From positions 1 through 55,912 of the forward strand of contig CALYAA010000010.1 of the NCBI GenBank assembly GCA_944393385.1: DNA of 55,912 nt, given 5' to 3'. Positions 47,004-55,912 of the stretch are shown in pieces; position 1 is the stretch's first letter, and each line of letters begins with the position of its first letter. This stretch comes from an uncultured Clostridia bacterium. GTDB lineage: Bacteria > Bacillota > Clostridia > TANB77 > CAG-508. The notes under the pieces were generated by a model, which saw only the letters and a program-made list of their open reading frames with translations, searched no databases and had not been told where the DNA came from. Both the position numbers and the translations under genes were made by a program.

Positions 47004-47774
47004 ATGGTAACAATAAAATCAAAAAGAGAAATAGAACTTATGAAAGAAGCTGGAAGAGTAACGGCATTAACACATAAAGCAATTGAAGAAGCAATAAAAC
47101 CAGGAATGACGACAGCAGATTTAGATAGAATTGCAGAAGAAACAATGAAAAAATATGGTGCAATTTCAGCAGAAAAAGGCTATAATCCTGGAATAAAAGG
47201 TGTACCTCCATATCCAGCAGCAACATGTATTTCAATTAATGATGAAGTTATACATGGAATACCATCAAAAAAAAGAATCATAAAAGATGGAGATATAGTA
47301 AGTGTTGATTTAGTTGCTTTAAAAGATGGATATAATGGGGATGCGGCAAGAACACTAATGGTTGGCAATGTTTCCAAAGAAGCCAAAAGATTAGTAGAAG
47401 TAACAAAACAAGCTTTTTTTGAAGGTATAAAATATTCCAAAAAAGGAAATAGAATTGGAGACATTTCTCATGCAATAGGAGAATATGTAAAATCACAAGG
47501 ATATTCTGTTGTAAGAGAATTTGAAGGACATGGAATAGGAAAAGATATGCATGAAGAACCAGAGATACCAAATTACGGAAAAGCAGGTAGAGGAATAAGA
47601 CTTGAACCTGGAATGACATTGGCAATAGAACCAATGGTAATTGCAGGAAATCCTAATATTTTAGAATTAGATGATGGTTGGACAATCATAACAGAAGATG
47701 GTAGTTTATCTGCTCATTATGAAAATACAATTTTAATTACAGAAAATGAGCCAGAAATATTGACAATCATTTAA
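47004..47774 (+). CDS. map: Type I methionine aminopeptidase
   Basis: Removes N-terminal Met. IKSKREIELMKEAGRVTALT at the start; metal ligands in VSVDLVALKDGYNGDAART (two Asp), in EFEGHGIGKDMHEEPEIPNY (His) and in the two Glu of LAIEPMV and ITEDGSLSAHYENT. 256 residues. ATG, 32 nt after adk with AGAAAGGA between; same operon. Confidence 0.97.
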   Translation: MVTIKSKREIELMKEAGRVTALTHKAIEEAIKPGMTTADLDRIAEETMKKYGAISAEKGYNPGIKGVPPYPAATCISINDEVIHGIPSKKRIIKDGDIVSVDLVALKDGYNGDAARTLMVGNVSKEAKRLVEVTKQAFFEGIKYSKKGNRIGDISHAIGEYVKSQGYSVVREFEGHGIGKDMHEEPEIPNYGKAGRGIRLEPGMTLAIEPMVIAGNPNILELDDGWTIITEDGSLSAHYENTILITENEPEILTII

Positions 47775-47899
47775 AAATGGTATATAATAAATGAGTTAAA
47801 ACTAAAATTTTAACAAAAACTGGTAAAAAAGACAAAAGAATCTATATACATTTCAATATGTTTATAGATTTTAAGTGTTCTTTAAAAGGAGGAAAAAAC

Positions 47900-48118
47900 T
47901 TGGCAAAGGAAGATGTTATAGAAGTTGAAGGAGTGGTTGTAGAAACACTACCTAATACAAATTTTAAAGTAGAACTTGAAAATGGACATCAAATATTAGC
48001 TCATATTTCAGGAAAATTAAGAATGAATTATATAAAAATATTACCAGGAGATAAAGTAAAAGTAGAATTATCACCATATGATTTAACAAGAGGAAGAATC
48101 ACATGGAGAGCAAAATAG
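47900..48118 (+). CDS. infA: Translation initiation factor IF-1
   Basis: 72-residue OB-fold factor that blocks the A site during initiation. [40 protein letters not shown] and [13 protein letters not shown] are near consensus. Start TTG with AAAGGAGG; the conserved N-terminus begins there. A gap of 125 nt after map contains no gene; a KOW-domain gene sometimes found there is absent. Confidence 0.97.
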   Translation: MAKEDVIEVEGVVVETLPNTNFKVELENGHQILAHISGKLRMNYIKILPGDKVKVELSPYDLTRGRITWRAK

Positions 48119-48257
48119 AAATATATCATTAACCCAATATATAAAAATATTATGTTTGAGAACAAGCAAAAATATAGGTAAAGAAATATTTCTTTACCAT
48201 ATGTAAATAAAGCTTTAGCTAAAGAATGTTCACAGACAATTTAAGGAGGTGCAAAAA

Positions 48258-48371
48258 ATGAAGGTTAGACCATCAGTAAAGAAAATGTGTGATAAATGCA
48301 AAGTAATAAAAAGAAAAGGTGTAATTAGAGTTATTTGTGAAAACCCTAAACACAAACAAAGACAAGGTTAA
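48258..48371 (+). CDS. rpmJ: Ribosomal protein L36
   Basis: 37 residues, [20 protein letters not shown] then a C-terminal [11 protein letters not shown]: the zinc-binding (C+) form with Cys-x2-Cys and Cys-His. ATG with AAGGAGG. A 276-nt structured gap separates it from rpsM. Confidence 0.97.
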   Translation: MKVRPSVKKMCDKCKVIKRKGVIRVICENPKHKQRQG

Positions 48372-48385
48372 TTCCTTAAGTTTAT

Positions 48386-48441
48386 AACACAAATGAGGTA
48401 GCGGCTGTTTAACAATATTGTTAACTTATCTAATTTGTGTT
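48386..48441 (+). promoter_or_regulatory. Hairpin 1 in the rpmJ-rpsM gap
   Basis: AACACAAAT (48386-48394) with ATTTGTGTT (48433-48441), AGGTA with TATCT, and an inner GTTTAACAATATTGTTAAC. No U tract, so not a plain terminator. Confidence 0.6.
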
Positions 48442-48450
48442 TATATATAT

Positions 48451-48524
48451 GTCCAAAATTAATTTTAAAGATCTATTATAAATTGCAATAATAGATGCAT
48501 TTCACCTTTAAAAAAGATGAGGAC
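48451..48524 (+). promoter_or_regulatory. Hairpin 2 in the rpsM leader, candidate autoregulatory site
   Basis: Three stacked stems: GTCC (48451-48454) with GGAC (48521-48524); TTTTAAAG (48463-48470) with CTTTAAAA (48506-48513); ATCTATTAT (48471-48479) with ATAATAGAT (48488-48496). S4 autoregulates the alpha operon in other bacteria through leader structures, which makes this leader a candidate target. I do not recognise a known family. Confidence 0.5.
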
Positions 48525-48647
48525 AAAACAAATATAAAAATTGAAAAAAATAATATTTTGATTTTAATTATTAAACAATTATTTAATCAATAGTAAAAAT
48601 TTTTCAATTTCAATGAAAGAAAAAATAATTTGGAGGTGCAAAAAAAC

Positions 48648-49025
48648 ATGGCTCGTATAGCAGGAGTAGACTTACCTAAAGATAAAAGAGTTGAGATAGG
48701 ACTTACATATATATATGGTATAGGTGTAACTAGCTCAAACAAAATATTAGCAAAAGCTGGAGTAAACCCAGACACAAGAGTTAAAGATTTAACTGATGAT
48801 GAAGTTAATAACATTAGAAAAGTTATTGATGAATCATATAAAGTTGAAGGTGATTTAAGAAGAGAAGTAGCTCTTAATATTAAAAGACTTACTGAAATTG
48901 GATGCTACAGAGGATTAAGACATAGAAGAGGTCTTCCAGTTAGAGGACAAAGAACAAAAACTAATGCTCGTACAAGAAAAGGTCCAAGAAAATTAGTAAG
49001 TAAATCTAAAAAAGAAACAAAATAA
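48648..49025 (+). CDS. rpsM: Ribosomal protein S13
   Basis: 125 residues. [60 protein letters not shown] and a basic tail. The ATG with GGAGGTG is preferred over an in-frame ATG six codons upstream. First gene of rpsM-rpsK-rpsD-rpoA-rplQ. Confidence 0.98.
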   Translation: MARIAGVDLPKDKRVEIGLTYIYGIGVTSSNKILAKAGVNPDTRVKDLTDDEVNNIRKVIDESYKVEGDLRREVALNIKRLTEIGCYRGLRHRRGLPVRGQRTKTNARTRKGPRKLVSKSKKETK

Positions 49026-49080
49026 ACTTAAATGATATTTTATAACAAATTCTCAATTTTAAGGAGGGAAATAAAAAGAA

Positions 49081-49479
49081 ATGGCTAATAAAAATGTTGC
49101 AAAAAAAACTGTAGCTAGAAGAAATAGAAAAAATATTGATAAAGGTGCAGCACATATTCATTCTAGTTTTAATAATACAATAGTAACGATTACAGATATA
49201 AATGGAAATACTATATCATGGGGAAGTGCAGGAGGACAAGGCTTCAAAGGTTCAAGAAAAAGTACACCATTTGCAGCTGGAGAAGTTGCTGAAAAAGCAG
49301 CAAAAGCAGCAATGGAACATGGTTTAAAAACAGTAGAAGTATATGTAAAAGGACCTGGAGCTGGTAGAGAATCTGCAATAAGATCTTTACAATCAGCAGG
49401 ATTAGAAATTAGTAGCATTAAAGATGTTACACCAATCCCACACAATGGATGTAGACCACCAAAAAGAAGAAGAGTGTAA
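49081..49479 (+). CDS. rpsK: Ribosomal protein S11
   Basis: 132 residues. [60 protein letters not shown] and the end [12 protein letters not shown] are family hallmarks. ATG with AAGGAGGG. The 198-nt gap to rpsD is AT-rich and no gene or clear stem was found in it. Confidence 0.98.
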   Translation: MANKNVAKKTVARRNRKNIDKGAAHIHSSFNNTIVTITDINGNTISWGSAGGQGFKGSRKSTPFAAGEVAEKAAKAAMEHGLKTVEVYVKGPGAGRESAIRSLQSAGLEISSIKDVTPIPHNGCRPPKRRRV

Positions 49480-49677
49480 TTTTATTTTTAAAGAATTATA
49501 TATTATTAAATATACAAATTATGTTTAACATAGAATTTATATAAATTTATATATAAAATCAATTATTGAGTGTATTTTTTTATTATATAAATACAAAATA
49601 CATAAAAAAACAAATAAATAAAAATCAAAAATTCAAAAAATAAATACAAAAAAATTATGAAAGAGGTGTAAAAAAAG

Positions 49678-50304
49678 ATGGCACGTTATACAGACGAACA
49701 ATGTCGTATTTGCCGTAGAGAAGGACAAAAATTGTTCTTAAAAGGTTCAAGATGTTATTCTGATAAATGCAGTATCTCTAGAAGAAACTATGCTCCAGGA
49801 CAACATGGACAAAAAAGAGCAAAACTTTCTGAATACGGAACTCAATTAAGAGAAAAACAAAAAACAAAATCATATTATGGAGTTGGAGAAAAACAATTTA
49901 GAGGTTATTTTGAAATGGCATCTAATAAAAAAGGAATAACAGGTGAAAATTTATTACAAATATTAGAAAGTAGATTAGATAATGTTGTATATAGATTAGG
50001 TTTTGGGTCTTCAAGAGCTCAAGCAAGACAACTTGTTAACCATGGTCAATTTGCTGTAAATGGACAAAAAGTTGATATTCCATCTTATTTAGTAAAAGCA
50101 GGAGATGTTATAACTGTAAGAGAAAATAAAAAAGATAATGGAGCAATTAAGGCAAATATTGAATTGAATTCAGCTAGACCAGTTCCTGCTTGGTTAGAAT
50201 TAAATAGTGAAAATTTAAGTGGTAAAGTAATAAGATTAGCATCTAGAGAAGATGTTGATATTCCAGTCGAAGAGCATTTAATAGTAGAGCTTTACTCTAA
50301 ATAG
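49678..50304 (+). CDS. rpsD: Ribosomal protein S4 (zinc form)
   Basis: 208 residues; primary 16S binding protein. Cysteines 9, 12, 26 and 31 (CRIC and CYSDKC) form the C+ zinc site seen in Bacillus S4. S4 RNA-binding domain: [20 protein letters not shown] and [23 protein letters not shown] with AAAGAGGTG. In this genome it lies inside the alpha operon, as in Proteobacteria and many Clostridia, so S4 could control the leader before rpsM. Confidence 0.98.
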   Translation: MARYTDEQCRICRREGQKLFLKGSRCYSDKCSISRRNYAPGQHGQKRAKLSEYGTQLREKQKTKSYYGVGEKQFRGYFEMASNKKGITGENLLQILESRLDNVVYRLGFGSSRAQARQLVNHGQFAVNGQKVDIPSYLVKAGDVITVRENKKDNGAIKANIELNSARPVPAWLELNSENLSGKVIRLASREDVDIPVEEHLIVELYSK

Positions 50305-50327
50305 TTTTTAAATATTAGGAGGTAGAA

Positions 50328-51275
50328 ATGATAGAATTTGAAAAGCCAAATATTGAATGTCTAGAGGTTGATGATAATAATAACTATGCAAAATTTGTAT
50401 GTGAACCATTAGAAAGAGGATATGGAGTTACAATAGGAAATTCATTAAGAAGAATTTTACTATCATCTTTAACAGGATGTGCAATAACAAGTGTTAAAAT
50501 AGATGGAGTTTTACATGAATTTTCTAGCATACCAAATGTTGTAGAAGATGTACCAGAAATTATAGTTAATTTAAAAAATGTAAGACTAAAATTTGCTGAA
50601 AATGAAGAAAAAGTTATGAGAATTAACTTTAAAGGAGAAGGAGAAGTAACAGCAGGAGATATTGTTACAGATGGAACTGTAGAAATATTAAACCCAGATT
50701 TGCATATAGCAACTGTAGCTGAAGGTGGACAATTAATATTGGAATTAACAGCAGATATGGGAAGAGGATATACTCCTTCAGAAAAAAACAAAAAACCAAA
50801 CCAAGACATATCTGTGCTTCCAATAGATTCAATTTATACACCAGTAAAAAAAGTAAATTATCAAGTAAAGAACACAAGAGTAGGTCAAATGGTTGATTAT
50901 GATAAATTAATAATAGAAGTTTGGACAGATGGAAGTCTTAAAGCACATGAAGCATTAAGTTTAGCTGCCAAAGTTATGACAGAACATTTAGAATTATTTA
51001 TAGATTTATCAGAAACAACAAAAAGTACACAAGTAATGGTAGAAAAAGAAGAATTCAAAAAAGAAAAAGTATTAGAGACTTCAATAGAAGAATTAGAATT
51101 ATCTGTTCGTTCATTCAACTGTTTAAAAAGAGCAGGAATATCTACTGTTGAAGATTTAACAAATAAATCAGAAGCAGAAATGATGAAAGTTAGAAATTTA
51201 GGAAAGAAATCATTAGATGAAGTTACAGCAAAATTACATTCATTAGGACTTAGTTTTGCAGAAGAAGATGAATAA
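50328..51275 (+). CDS. rpoA: RNA polymerase alpha subunit
   Basis: 315 residues. The N-terminal domain, for dimerisation and assembly, has [20 protein letters not shown] and [20 protein letters not shown]. The C-terminal domain has [20 protein letters not shown] and [19 protein letters not shown], used for UP elements and activators. ATG with TTAGGAGG, 23 nt after rpsD. Confidence 0.99.
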   Translation: MIEFEKPNIECLEVDDNNNYAKFVCEPLERGYGVTIGNSLRRILLSSLTGCAITSVKIDGVLHEFSSIPNVVEDVPEIIVNLKNVRLKFAENEEKVMRINFKGEGEVTAGDIVTDGTVEILNPDLHIATVAEGGQLILELTADMGRGYTPSEKNKKPNQDISVLPIDSIYTPVKKVNYQVKNTRVGQMVDYDKLIIEVWTDGSLKAHEALSLAAKVMTEHLELFIDLSETTKSTQVMVEKEEFKKEKVLETSIEELELSVRSFNCLKRAGISTVEDLTNKSEAEMMKVRNLGKKSLDEVTAKLHSLGLSFAEEDE

Positions 51276-51299
51276 ATTTTATATAAAGAGGTGAAAAAA

Positions 51300-51809
51300 T
51301 TGGCTAGAAATAGAAAATTAGGTAGAACAACTGATATAAGAAATGCTTTGTTAAAAACTTTAACAACAGATTTAATATTAAAAGGAAAAATAGAAACAAC
51401 AGAAGCAAGAGCAAAAGAAGTTAAAGCAATAGCAGATAGTATTATAGCATTAGCTGTAAAAGAGAAAGATAATTATGAAACAGTAGATGCTAAAATTATA
51501 AAGGCAAAATTAGACTCAAAAGGTAACAAAGTTACAGAGTTAACAAAAAGTAAAAATGGTAATGAATATTTAAAAGTTGTTAAAGAAGAGAAAACAGAAA
51601 AAAGACAAAAGGATATGCCATCAAGATTAAATGCAAGAAGAAAAATGATGACAAAACTAAATAAAGTTGAAGGTGTAGATGTTATATCAAAATTATTTAA
51701 TGAAATAGCTCCAAAATATGAAGGAAGAGTTGGAGGATATACAAGAATAATTAAAGCTGGACCTCGTAGAGGAGACTCAGCAGAAGTTGCTATTCTACAA
51801 TTAATTTAA
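51300..51809 (+). CDS. rplQ: Ribosomal protein L17 with internal insertion
   Basis: 169 residues against 112-130 usually. The flanks are canonical: RNRKLGRTTDIRNALLKTLT at the start, and KLFNEIAPKYEGRVGGYTRI plus KAGPRRGDSAEVAILQLI at the end. A Lys/Glu-rich insertion of about 50 residues lies at roughly 62-111 (AKIIKAKLDSKGNKVTELTK within it). The start is TTG with AGAGGTG 7 nt upstream; a GTG nine bases earlier is part of that ribosome site. Last gene of the operon. Confidence 0.96.
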   Translation: MARNRKLGRTTDIRNALLKTLTTDLILKGKIETTEARAKEVKAIADSIIALAVKEKDNYETVDAKIIKAKLDSKGNKVTELTKSKNGNEYLKVVKEEKTEKRQKDMPSRLNARRKMMTKLNKVEGVDVISKLFNEIAPKYEGRVGGYTRIIKAGPRRGDSAEVAILQLI

Positions 51810-51820
51810 TAGAAAAAATA

Positions 51821-51853
51821 GGCTAGAGTTTATAAAACTTTAGTCTTTTTTTA
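51821..51853 (+). terminator. Alpha operon terminator
   Basis: GGCTAGAGTTT (51821-51831) pairs with AAACTTTAGTC (51835-51845), two G-U pairs, then a 7-T run. Confidence 0.9.
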
Positions 51854-51889
51854 TGTAATCTGTTTTTTTATTTTATTACAGAAAAAGGA

Positions 51890-51918
51890 TTGAAAAAAAA
51901 TTATATTATTGATATAAT
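51890..51918 (+). promoter_or_regulatory. Promoter of the prepilin-like anchored protein
   Basis: TTGAAA (51890-51895), 17 nt, TATAAT (51913-51918). Confidence 0.75.
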
Positions 51919-52043
51919 TTTTTTAGAAAATATTTATTAAGTAATCACTTAATTCTATAGAATGGAGGATAAAAATATTGAGAAACATAGGAAAAAAGCA
52001 AGATTACAAAAGAAATTTAGAGAAAAACAAGGGGGATGTAAAA

Positions 52044-52850
52044 ATGAATAAATTAAAAAATGAAAAAGGTATAACATTAATAAATTTAATAATAGTATTT
52101 TTATTAATTTTAATTTTAGCAGCTGTGCTATATTTAGTATATGCCAATCTAGTTAGTAGGGGAATAATAAAAAGTAATAATAATTTAGCAAATGATACAA
52201 ATATTCCACAAACAATGAACAATAGTCAAGGACAACAAAATAATCTAAATGAGGAAAATGAATTAAATAATAATTCATACATAGATGATTCAAATAATAC
52301 AGAAGAAACAGATATTATAATTACAGGTTCAAAAGATGATGATGAAACAGAGGAAATTGACAATAACGTTGATTTAGATGAGCCATCAAATTCAAATAGT
52401 GGGATAACTTCTGAAAACACATATAAAACAGGTGATACTATAAATATTGAAAGAAATAAAATGGAAATAACAATAGATTCAATAGAATCATATACAAATG
52501 AAAATGGATATGAAATGAAAAAAGCAAAAGTAACATTTACAAACAACAATGAACAAGCTTTAGAAAATTTGAGTCCGTTATATTATATGATAAAACCTGT
52601 AAGTATTATGACTGAAGGAGATATATTAGAAGAAAATGAATATTTCCTAAAATCTGGTTCTGAAAGTTATGAGGATAATCTTTTAGAAAAACCTATAGAA
52701 GCAGGAGAAACAATTACTGGATATATATATTGGCAATCATCAAAAGCGGAGTATATTAAAATATCATCTATAACTGGTATTATAGATTCTGAAAATAATG
52801 AATATTCATATGGAGATTCATTTTATGTAGATATAAGCGAAGAAAACTAA
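52044..52850 (+). CDS. Prepilin-like anchored protein with acidic linker and beta domain
   Basis: 268 residues from this ATG. The N-terminus MNKLKNEKGITLINLIIVFL resembles a type IV prepilin leader and helix (G then I-T-L), but with Asn in place of the position-5 Glu. An Asn/Asp/Glu-rich linker (about 50-130) and a C-terminal beta domain of DUF4352/FxLYD type (KMEITIDSIESYTNENGYEM, GEILEENEYF-like region, AGETITGYIYWQSS) follow. A TTG at 51978 with GGAGG would add 22 basic residues; both starts are plausible. Function unknown. Confidence 0.62.
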   Translation: MNKLKNEKGITLINLIIVFLLILILAAVLYLVYANLVSRGIIKSNNNLANDTNIPQTMNNSQGQQNNLNEENELNNNSYIDDSNNTEETDIIITGSKDDDETEEIDNNVDLDEPSNSNSGITSENTYKTGDTINIERNKMEITIDSIESYTNENGYEMKKAKVTFTNNNEQALENLSPLYYMIKPVSIMTEGDILEENEYFLKSGSESYEDNLLEKPIEAGETITGYIYWQSSKAEYIKISSITGIIDSENNEYSYGDSFYVDISEEN

Positions 52851-52851
52851 A

Positions 52852-52880
52852 AGTGGAAGTATAATGCTTCTGCTTTTTTT
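52852..52880 (+). terminator. Terminator before the metK riboswitch
   Basis: AGTGGAAG (52852-52859) with CTTCTGCT (52867-52874), two wobble pairs, then 7 Ts. Confidence 0.7.
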
Positions 52881-52943
52881 ACTAAAAATAATATATCTAA
52901 ATAAAGAATTTTTAAAAAAATTATGTAAATTATGCATAAAATA

Positions 52944-52972
52944 TTGACAACACAACTAAAAGATGATATAAT
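52944..52972 (+). promoter_or_regulatory. metK promoter
   Basis: TTGACA (52944-52949), 17 nt, TATAAT (52967-52972): full consensus. Confidence 0.9.
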
Positions 52973-52991
52973 TTAAAACAATGTAATAATT

Positions 52992-53089
52992 ATTATCAAG
53001 AGTGGAGTAGAGAACGGCTCGTTAATCCCACAGCAACCTACAAAATGCAAGGTGCTAAAACCGGCAAAGCTTAAGCTTTGAGTGATGAT
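52992..53089 (+). ncRNA. SAM-I (S-box) riboswitch
   Basis: ATTATCA (52992-52998) pairs with TGATGAT (53083-53089) as P1. The core has AAGAGTGGAG, ACAGCAACCT, AAGGTGCTAAAACCGGCA and a P4 hairpin AAAGC-ttaa-GCTTT. The order and core bases match the S-box, and the gene controlled is metK. Confidence 0.9.
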
Positions 53090-53102
53090 TAAAAATAAAG
53101 AG

Positions 53103-53133
53103 ACTCATAGCAAACGCTAGAGTTATTTTTTTT
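53103..53133 (+). terminator. S-box expression platform terminator
   Basis: ACTCATAGC (53103-53111) pairs with GCTAGAGT (53116-53123), one bulged A, then TATTTTTTTT. SAM binding should favour it and switch metK off. Confidence 0.85.
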
Positions 53134-53173
53134 GCAAAAAAATAAACATATAAAAAATGAAAGGAACAAAAAA

Positions 53174-54289
53174 ATGAAGAAAAAATGGTACTTTACATCT
53201 GAAAGTGTAACAGAAGGACATCCAGATAAACTTTGTGATTACATTTCAGACACGATATTAGATGAAGCATTAAAACAAGACAAATACTCAAGAGTAGCAG
53301 TAGAAACATTTGCATCAGCAAACAAAATTACAATTGCAGGACAAATAACCTCAAATGCAAAATTAGATATAGAAAAAATAGTAAGAGAAAGAATAAAAGA
53401 AATAGGATATGACAGAGCAGATTTAGACATAGATTATAGAACATGTATAATAGATATAAATATAACAAAACAAAGTTCAGACATAGCACAAGGTGTGGAT
53501 ATTGGAGGAGCTGGAGACCAAGGAATAATGTTTGGCTATGCAACAGATGAAACAGAAGAATATATGCCATTTGCAATTTCAATGGCACATAAACTATCAA
53601 AAAGACTTACTCAAGTCCGTAAAGAGAGAATTATTCCATACTTACGTCCAGATGGAAAAACACAAGTAACGATAGAGTATGAAGAAAGTCAAGTAAAAAG
53701 AATAGACACAATTCTTATATCAAATCAACATGAAGAAAATATAGATCTAAAAACTTTAAAAAAGGACATAATGGAAAAAGTAATAAAAGAAGTTATACCA
53801 GAAAAATATTTAGATGAAAATACAAAATACTATATAAATCCAACAGGAAGATTTGTAATTGGAGGACCATTAGGAGATACAGGGCTTACAGGAAGAAAAA
53901 TAATAGTAGACACATATGGAGGATATGCACGTCATGGAGGAGGAGCTTTTTCAGGAAAAGATGCCACAAAAGTAGACCGTAGTGGAGCATATATGATGAG
54001 ACATATAGCAAAAAATATAGTTGCAAATGGTTTCGCAAAAAAATGTGAATTACAAGTGGCATATGCAATAGGAATGGAAGAACCAATGTCTATATTTGTA
54101 GATACATTTGGCACAAATACAATTCCAGAAGAGCAAATTGAAGAAATTATTAAAAGAAATTTTGATTTAACACCAAAAGGAATTATAGAATATCTAGGAT
54201 TGCGCAAACCAATTTTTACAAAAACAACAAATTATGGCCATTTTGGTAAACCAGATTTACCTTGGGAAAAAATAATTAAATTATCATAA
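53174..54289 (+). CDS. metK: S-adenosylmethionine synthetase
   Basis: Makes SAM from methionine and [23 protein letters not shown] at the start (ATP/methionine site), [21 protein letters not shown] [20 protein letters not shown] near 110-130, [20 protein letters not shown] near 228-247, and [20 protein letters not shown] near 251-270. 371 residues, slightly short because loops are trimmed. The ATG after AAAGGAAC is preferred over an upstream in-frame ATG. Controlled by the S-box. Confidence 0.97.
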   Translation: MKKKWYFTSESVTEGHPDKLCDYISDTILDEALKQDKYSRVAVETFASANKITIAGQITSNAKLDIEKIVRERIKEIGYDRADLDIDYRTCIIDINITKQSSDIAQGVDIGGAGDQGIMFGYATDETEEYMPFAISMAHKLSKRLTQVRKERIIPYLRPDGKTQVTIEYEESQVKRIDTILISNQHEENIDLKTLKKDIMEKVIKEVIPEKYLDENTKYYINPTGRFVIGGPLGDTGLTGRKIIVDTYGGYARHGGGAFSGKDATKVDRSGAYMMRHIAKNIVANGFAKKCELQVAYAIGMEEPMSIFVDTFGTNTIPEEQIEEIIKRNFDLTPKGIIEYLGLRKPIFTKTTNYGHFGKPDLPWEKIIKLS

Positions 54290-54341
54290 AAATATGTAAT
54301 AATTTTCCTAGACTAAAAAATTAACTATAAAACTAAAGAGA

Positions 54342-54364
54342 GGGAGCCGACAACGTCGGCTCCC
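54342..54364. terminator. GC-rich bidirectional hairpin
   Basis: GGGAGCCGAC (54342-54351) with GTCGGCTCCC (54355-54364). On the minus strand it is followed by TCTCTTTAGTTTT and ends the GC-richer gene; metK converges on it. Confidence 0.85.
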
Positions 54365-54377
54365 CATTTTCACGGTC

Positions 54378-54878
54378 TCAGAAAGGAAGTCCAATCTGAA
54401 GATCGATGCTAAAAGGAGTTACTTGTACATCATACTCAAAGCAATCATCACTAATATACAGATCACATGCCCGAGGCAGAGAGCCATGAATAGGCATAAA
54501 CTGCTTATCTTCTTCTAGGTAAATCGTGATTCTCAACTGGTGATTGCCAGAACTTTCGTTCTGACTGAAGTTGCTTTTCACCTTTGCACCAAGCTTCAGC
54601 AAAGCTTTGGCATGGTCTAAAAGTTTGTTAGAGAACTTTTCCTGAACAGCCTCCTGCTGTTCAGACATCCTGTAAGCTAAGGGATCATCCCAAGTCAACT
54701 CAGTCTGGAAAATGTCATCCAGATAGAAACGAGGGAGATGAACCTGCTGGTTGCCAAACTCGTCGACGTAGAGACTGCTGGAATCGGCTACGGCTTCTTC
54801 CGGAGAAGTAGCCAAAGCTGTTGTTCCAAACATCGCAACTGCCAACAAGACGAACAAAGTAGAAATGATCTTCTTCAT
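54378..54878 (-). CDS. Exported protein of GC-richer composition, unknown function
   Basis: 166 residues. Signal peptide MKKIISTLFVLLAVAMFGTT with probable cleavage after ALA (about residue 22). The mature part is acidic, with YVDEFGNQQVHLPRFYLDDI and IHGSLPRACDLYISDDCFEY (two Cys, perhaps a disulfide). Codons differ sharply from neighbours: G+C in sampled 60-nt lines runs 40-52%, and GAC, CTG, AGC and one CGG appear. AAGGAGG before the ATG; longer in-frame starts lack a ribosome site. It has its own extended -10 promoter and GC-rich terminator, like the small gene at 7275. Probably acquired horizontally. Confidence 0.7.
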   Translation of the reverse strand: MKKIISTLFVLLAVAMFGTTALATSPEEAVADSSSLYVDEFGNQQVHLPRFYLDDIFQTELTWDDPLAYRMSEQQEAVQEKFSNKLLDHAKALLKLGAKVKSNFSQNESSGNHQLRITIYLEEDKQFMPIHGSLPRACDLYISDDCFEYDVQVTPFSIDLQIGLPF

Positions 54879-54968
54879 GGTAATGTCCTCCTTACCAATC
54901 TTGTGAAATATACAAAGTGGAACTCTTCCACTCTGATACGATACGAATGCAACTCCGCATTCAATTAT

Positions 54969-54997
54969 ATTATACCACAAAATCAACAAAAAGGCAA
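54969..54997 (-). promoter_or_regulatory. Promoter of the GC-richer exported protein
   Basis: On the minus strand: TTGCCT, 17 nt, TATAAT preceded by TGG (extended -10). The leader between it and the ATG holds two small hairpins, GAATGC-ggagtt-GCATTC and AGTGGAA-gag-TTCCACT. Confidence 0.7.
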
Positions 54998-55192
54998 ATT
55001 TAGCAGTGGTAACGAATAAAAAATTTTTTCTTGAAAAATCAATAATTTTATTAATTATTTTTATATATTTTTTCGCATCTCAGTATTTTCAATGCTTTCA
55101 AGGTTTACTCTTTTTGTCAAAAAGGTCGCAAAATCCCTATATCACTATATTTTTGAAATTTGACTTTTTCAACGTTCTTCTATATAATTTAA
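54998..55192. other. Intergenic region that may hold one end of the insertion sequence
   Basis: AT-rich up to about 55100, then an inverted repeat CTTTTTG-t-CAAAAAG (55109-55123) and GGTCGCAAAATCCC. The end of the transposon should lie between here and the transposase stop, but without the other end the terminal repeat cannot be verified. Confidence 0.35.
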
Positions 55193-55912
55193 CTAGATTA
55201 ACGTTGATTTGTCGAAGCGTATTTGGATTTTGATTTGAATAATTTCTATGTTTATATCTTTTTCTGTTAGGTGTGCGTAGAATTTTCGTCGAAATACTTT
55301 TACGCTTCCATATTTTTTATTGAAATCTCCACATATATCTGAATGTTCTATTATTTGCATTATCAAGTGCGTTATTTGTATTATTGTATATATTACTTTT
55401 ATTGCTTTTATGTCTTTTGAATATACATGCTCTAAATCTATTCCACTTGTTATTTTTTGCTCTCTAAATCCTTGATTTTCTATGTAATCCCTTAATTTAG
55501 CACAATATATGATTTTGTATAAATTTTTTCTTGTTATTTCTCGGTTTGTAATCCACATCCATTTGCTATATTTCTTCGTTTCCTTATCTTTTGTTATTTG
55601 CCTTATTACATTTATTTTCTTTCCTCTGTAATCTATGTTATTTTCCCATAATGTTAATACTATTTTTTCATTGGTCTCAATTATTTCTCTATTTCCTGTA
55701 GGTAGACTTACTAATGTTAAAAATTCTGTTAGTAGTGTTGGTATTTTTTTATCTTTCAATACAAATATATATTCTAAATTTTCTTCTTCACATAATTCTA
55801 TTAATCCTATTGATGGATACAATGAATCTGCTATTATCCTTATTGGTAATCTAGGATAACTCTTTTTAAACTTTGGTAGTAATCTTTTTGATGCGTTTAG
55901 TTCACAATCTTG
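55193..55912 (-). mobile_element. Transposase (IS4-like DDE), 5' end outside the window
   Basis: The frame stays open to the window edge: the visible part begins QDCELNASKRLLPKFKKSYP, then RLPIRIIADSLYPSIGLIEL, where the Asp in ADSLY is the likely second catalytic acid. NIDYRGKKINVIRQI and ENQGFREQKITSGIDLEHVY follow; the latter is the C-terminal Y/R/E/K-type region with the third acid. It ends KVIYTIIQITHLIMQIIEHS and a basic tail. About 239 residues are visible. The resemblance is to a Clostridia transposase group that I know by sequence style. Stop at 55193; integrity of the upstream half is unknown. Confidence 0.8.

Noticed and set aside
54738..55019. Plus-strand reading frame opposite the GC-richer exported protein
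   Set aside because: No ribosome site, and the minus strand has a signal peptide, ribosome site, promoter and terminator.

Overview
The window looks like chromosome from an uncultured, very AT-rich, spore-forming Clostridia-type Firmicute. Reasons: strong A bias in codons with AGA for nearly all Arg, AGGAGG-type ribosome sites, TTGACA-17-TATAAT promoters, a CIRCE operator, S-box and yybP-ykoY riboswitches, and the sporulation genes ytfJ (gerW), dpsA and spoVG. No species is claimed.

Layout. 0.1-5 kb: PAP2 phosphatase, pyrG with a leader terminator, Nudix hydrolase, ECF sigma and anti-sigma pair. Two short duplications here run into gene 3' ends. 5-10 kb: groES-groEL under CIRCE, a small GC-richer orphan gene, pflB. 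10-16 kb: secreted protein, recX, scpA, DUF2953, ytfJ (frameshifted), murC, spoVG. 16-20 kb: tRNA-Glu(CTC), Mn riboswitch, P-type ATPase, HNH endonuclease. 20-33 kb: peroxiredoxin and rubredoxin (divergent), ftsY, UPF0182, pth, RNase G, rimO, an unknown, a TPR protein (frameshifted), dpsA, uppP. 33-39 kb: HD hydrolase, divergent SecD/SecF-like pair, DUF1540, fba, smpB. 39-46 kb: giant surface protein, small anchored protein, ROK kinase, mtaB (frameshifted), Asn-rich protein. 46-52 kb: adk-map-infA-rpmJ-rpsM-rpsK-rpsD-rpoA-rplQ, without secY. 52-56 kb: prepilin-like anchored protein, S-box and metK, a second GC-richer orphan gene, and a transposase cut by the window end.

Most striking observation: three otherwise intact conserved genes (ytfJ, the TPR gene, mtaB) are each split by one extra base. 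In all three the extra base is a C that creates an in-frame CGG followed by A, and dropping the C restores a GGA Gly codon at the expected place. CGG is otherwise absent in frame from the genes here, except twice in the HNH gene (CGG-C, CGG-G) and once in a GC-richer gene (CGG-G). This suggests a +1 frameshift or four-base decoding rule at CGGA rather than random damage. It is an inference from one window and needs comparison with relatives and proteomics.
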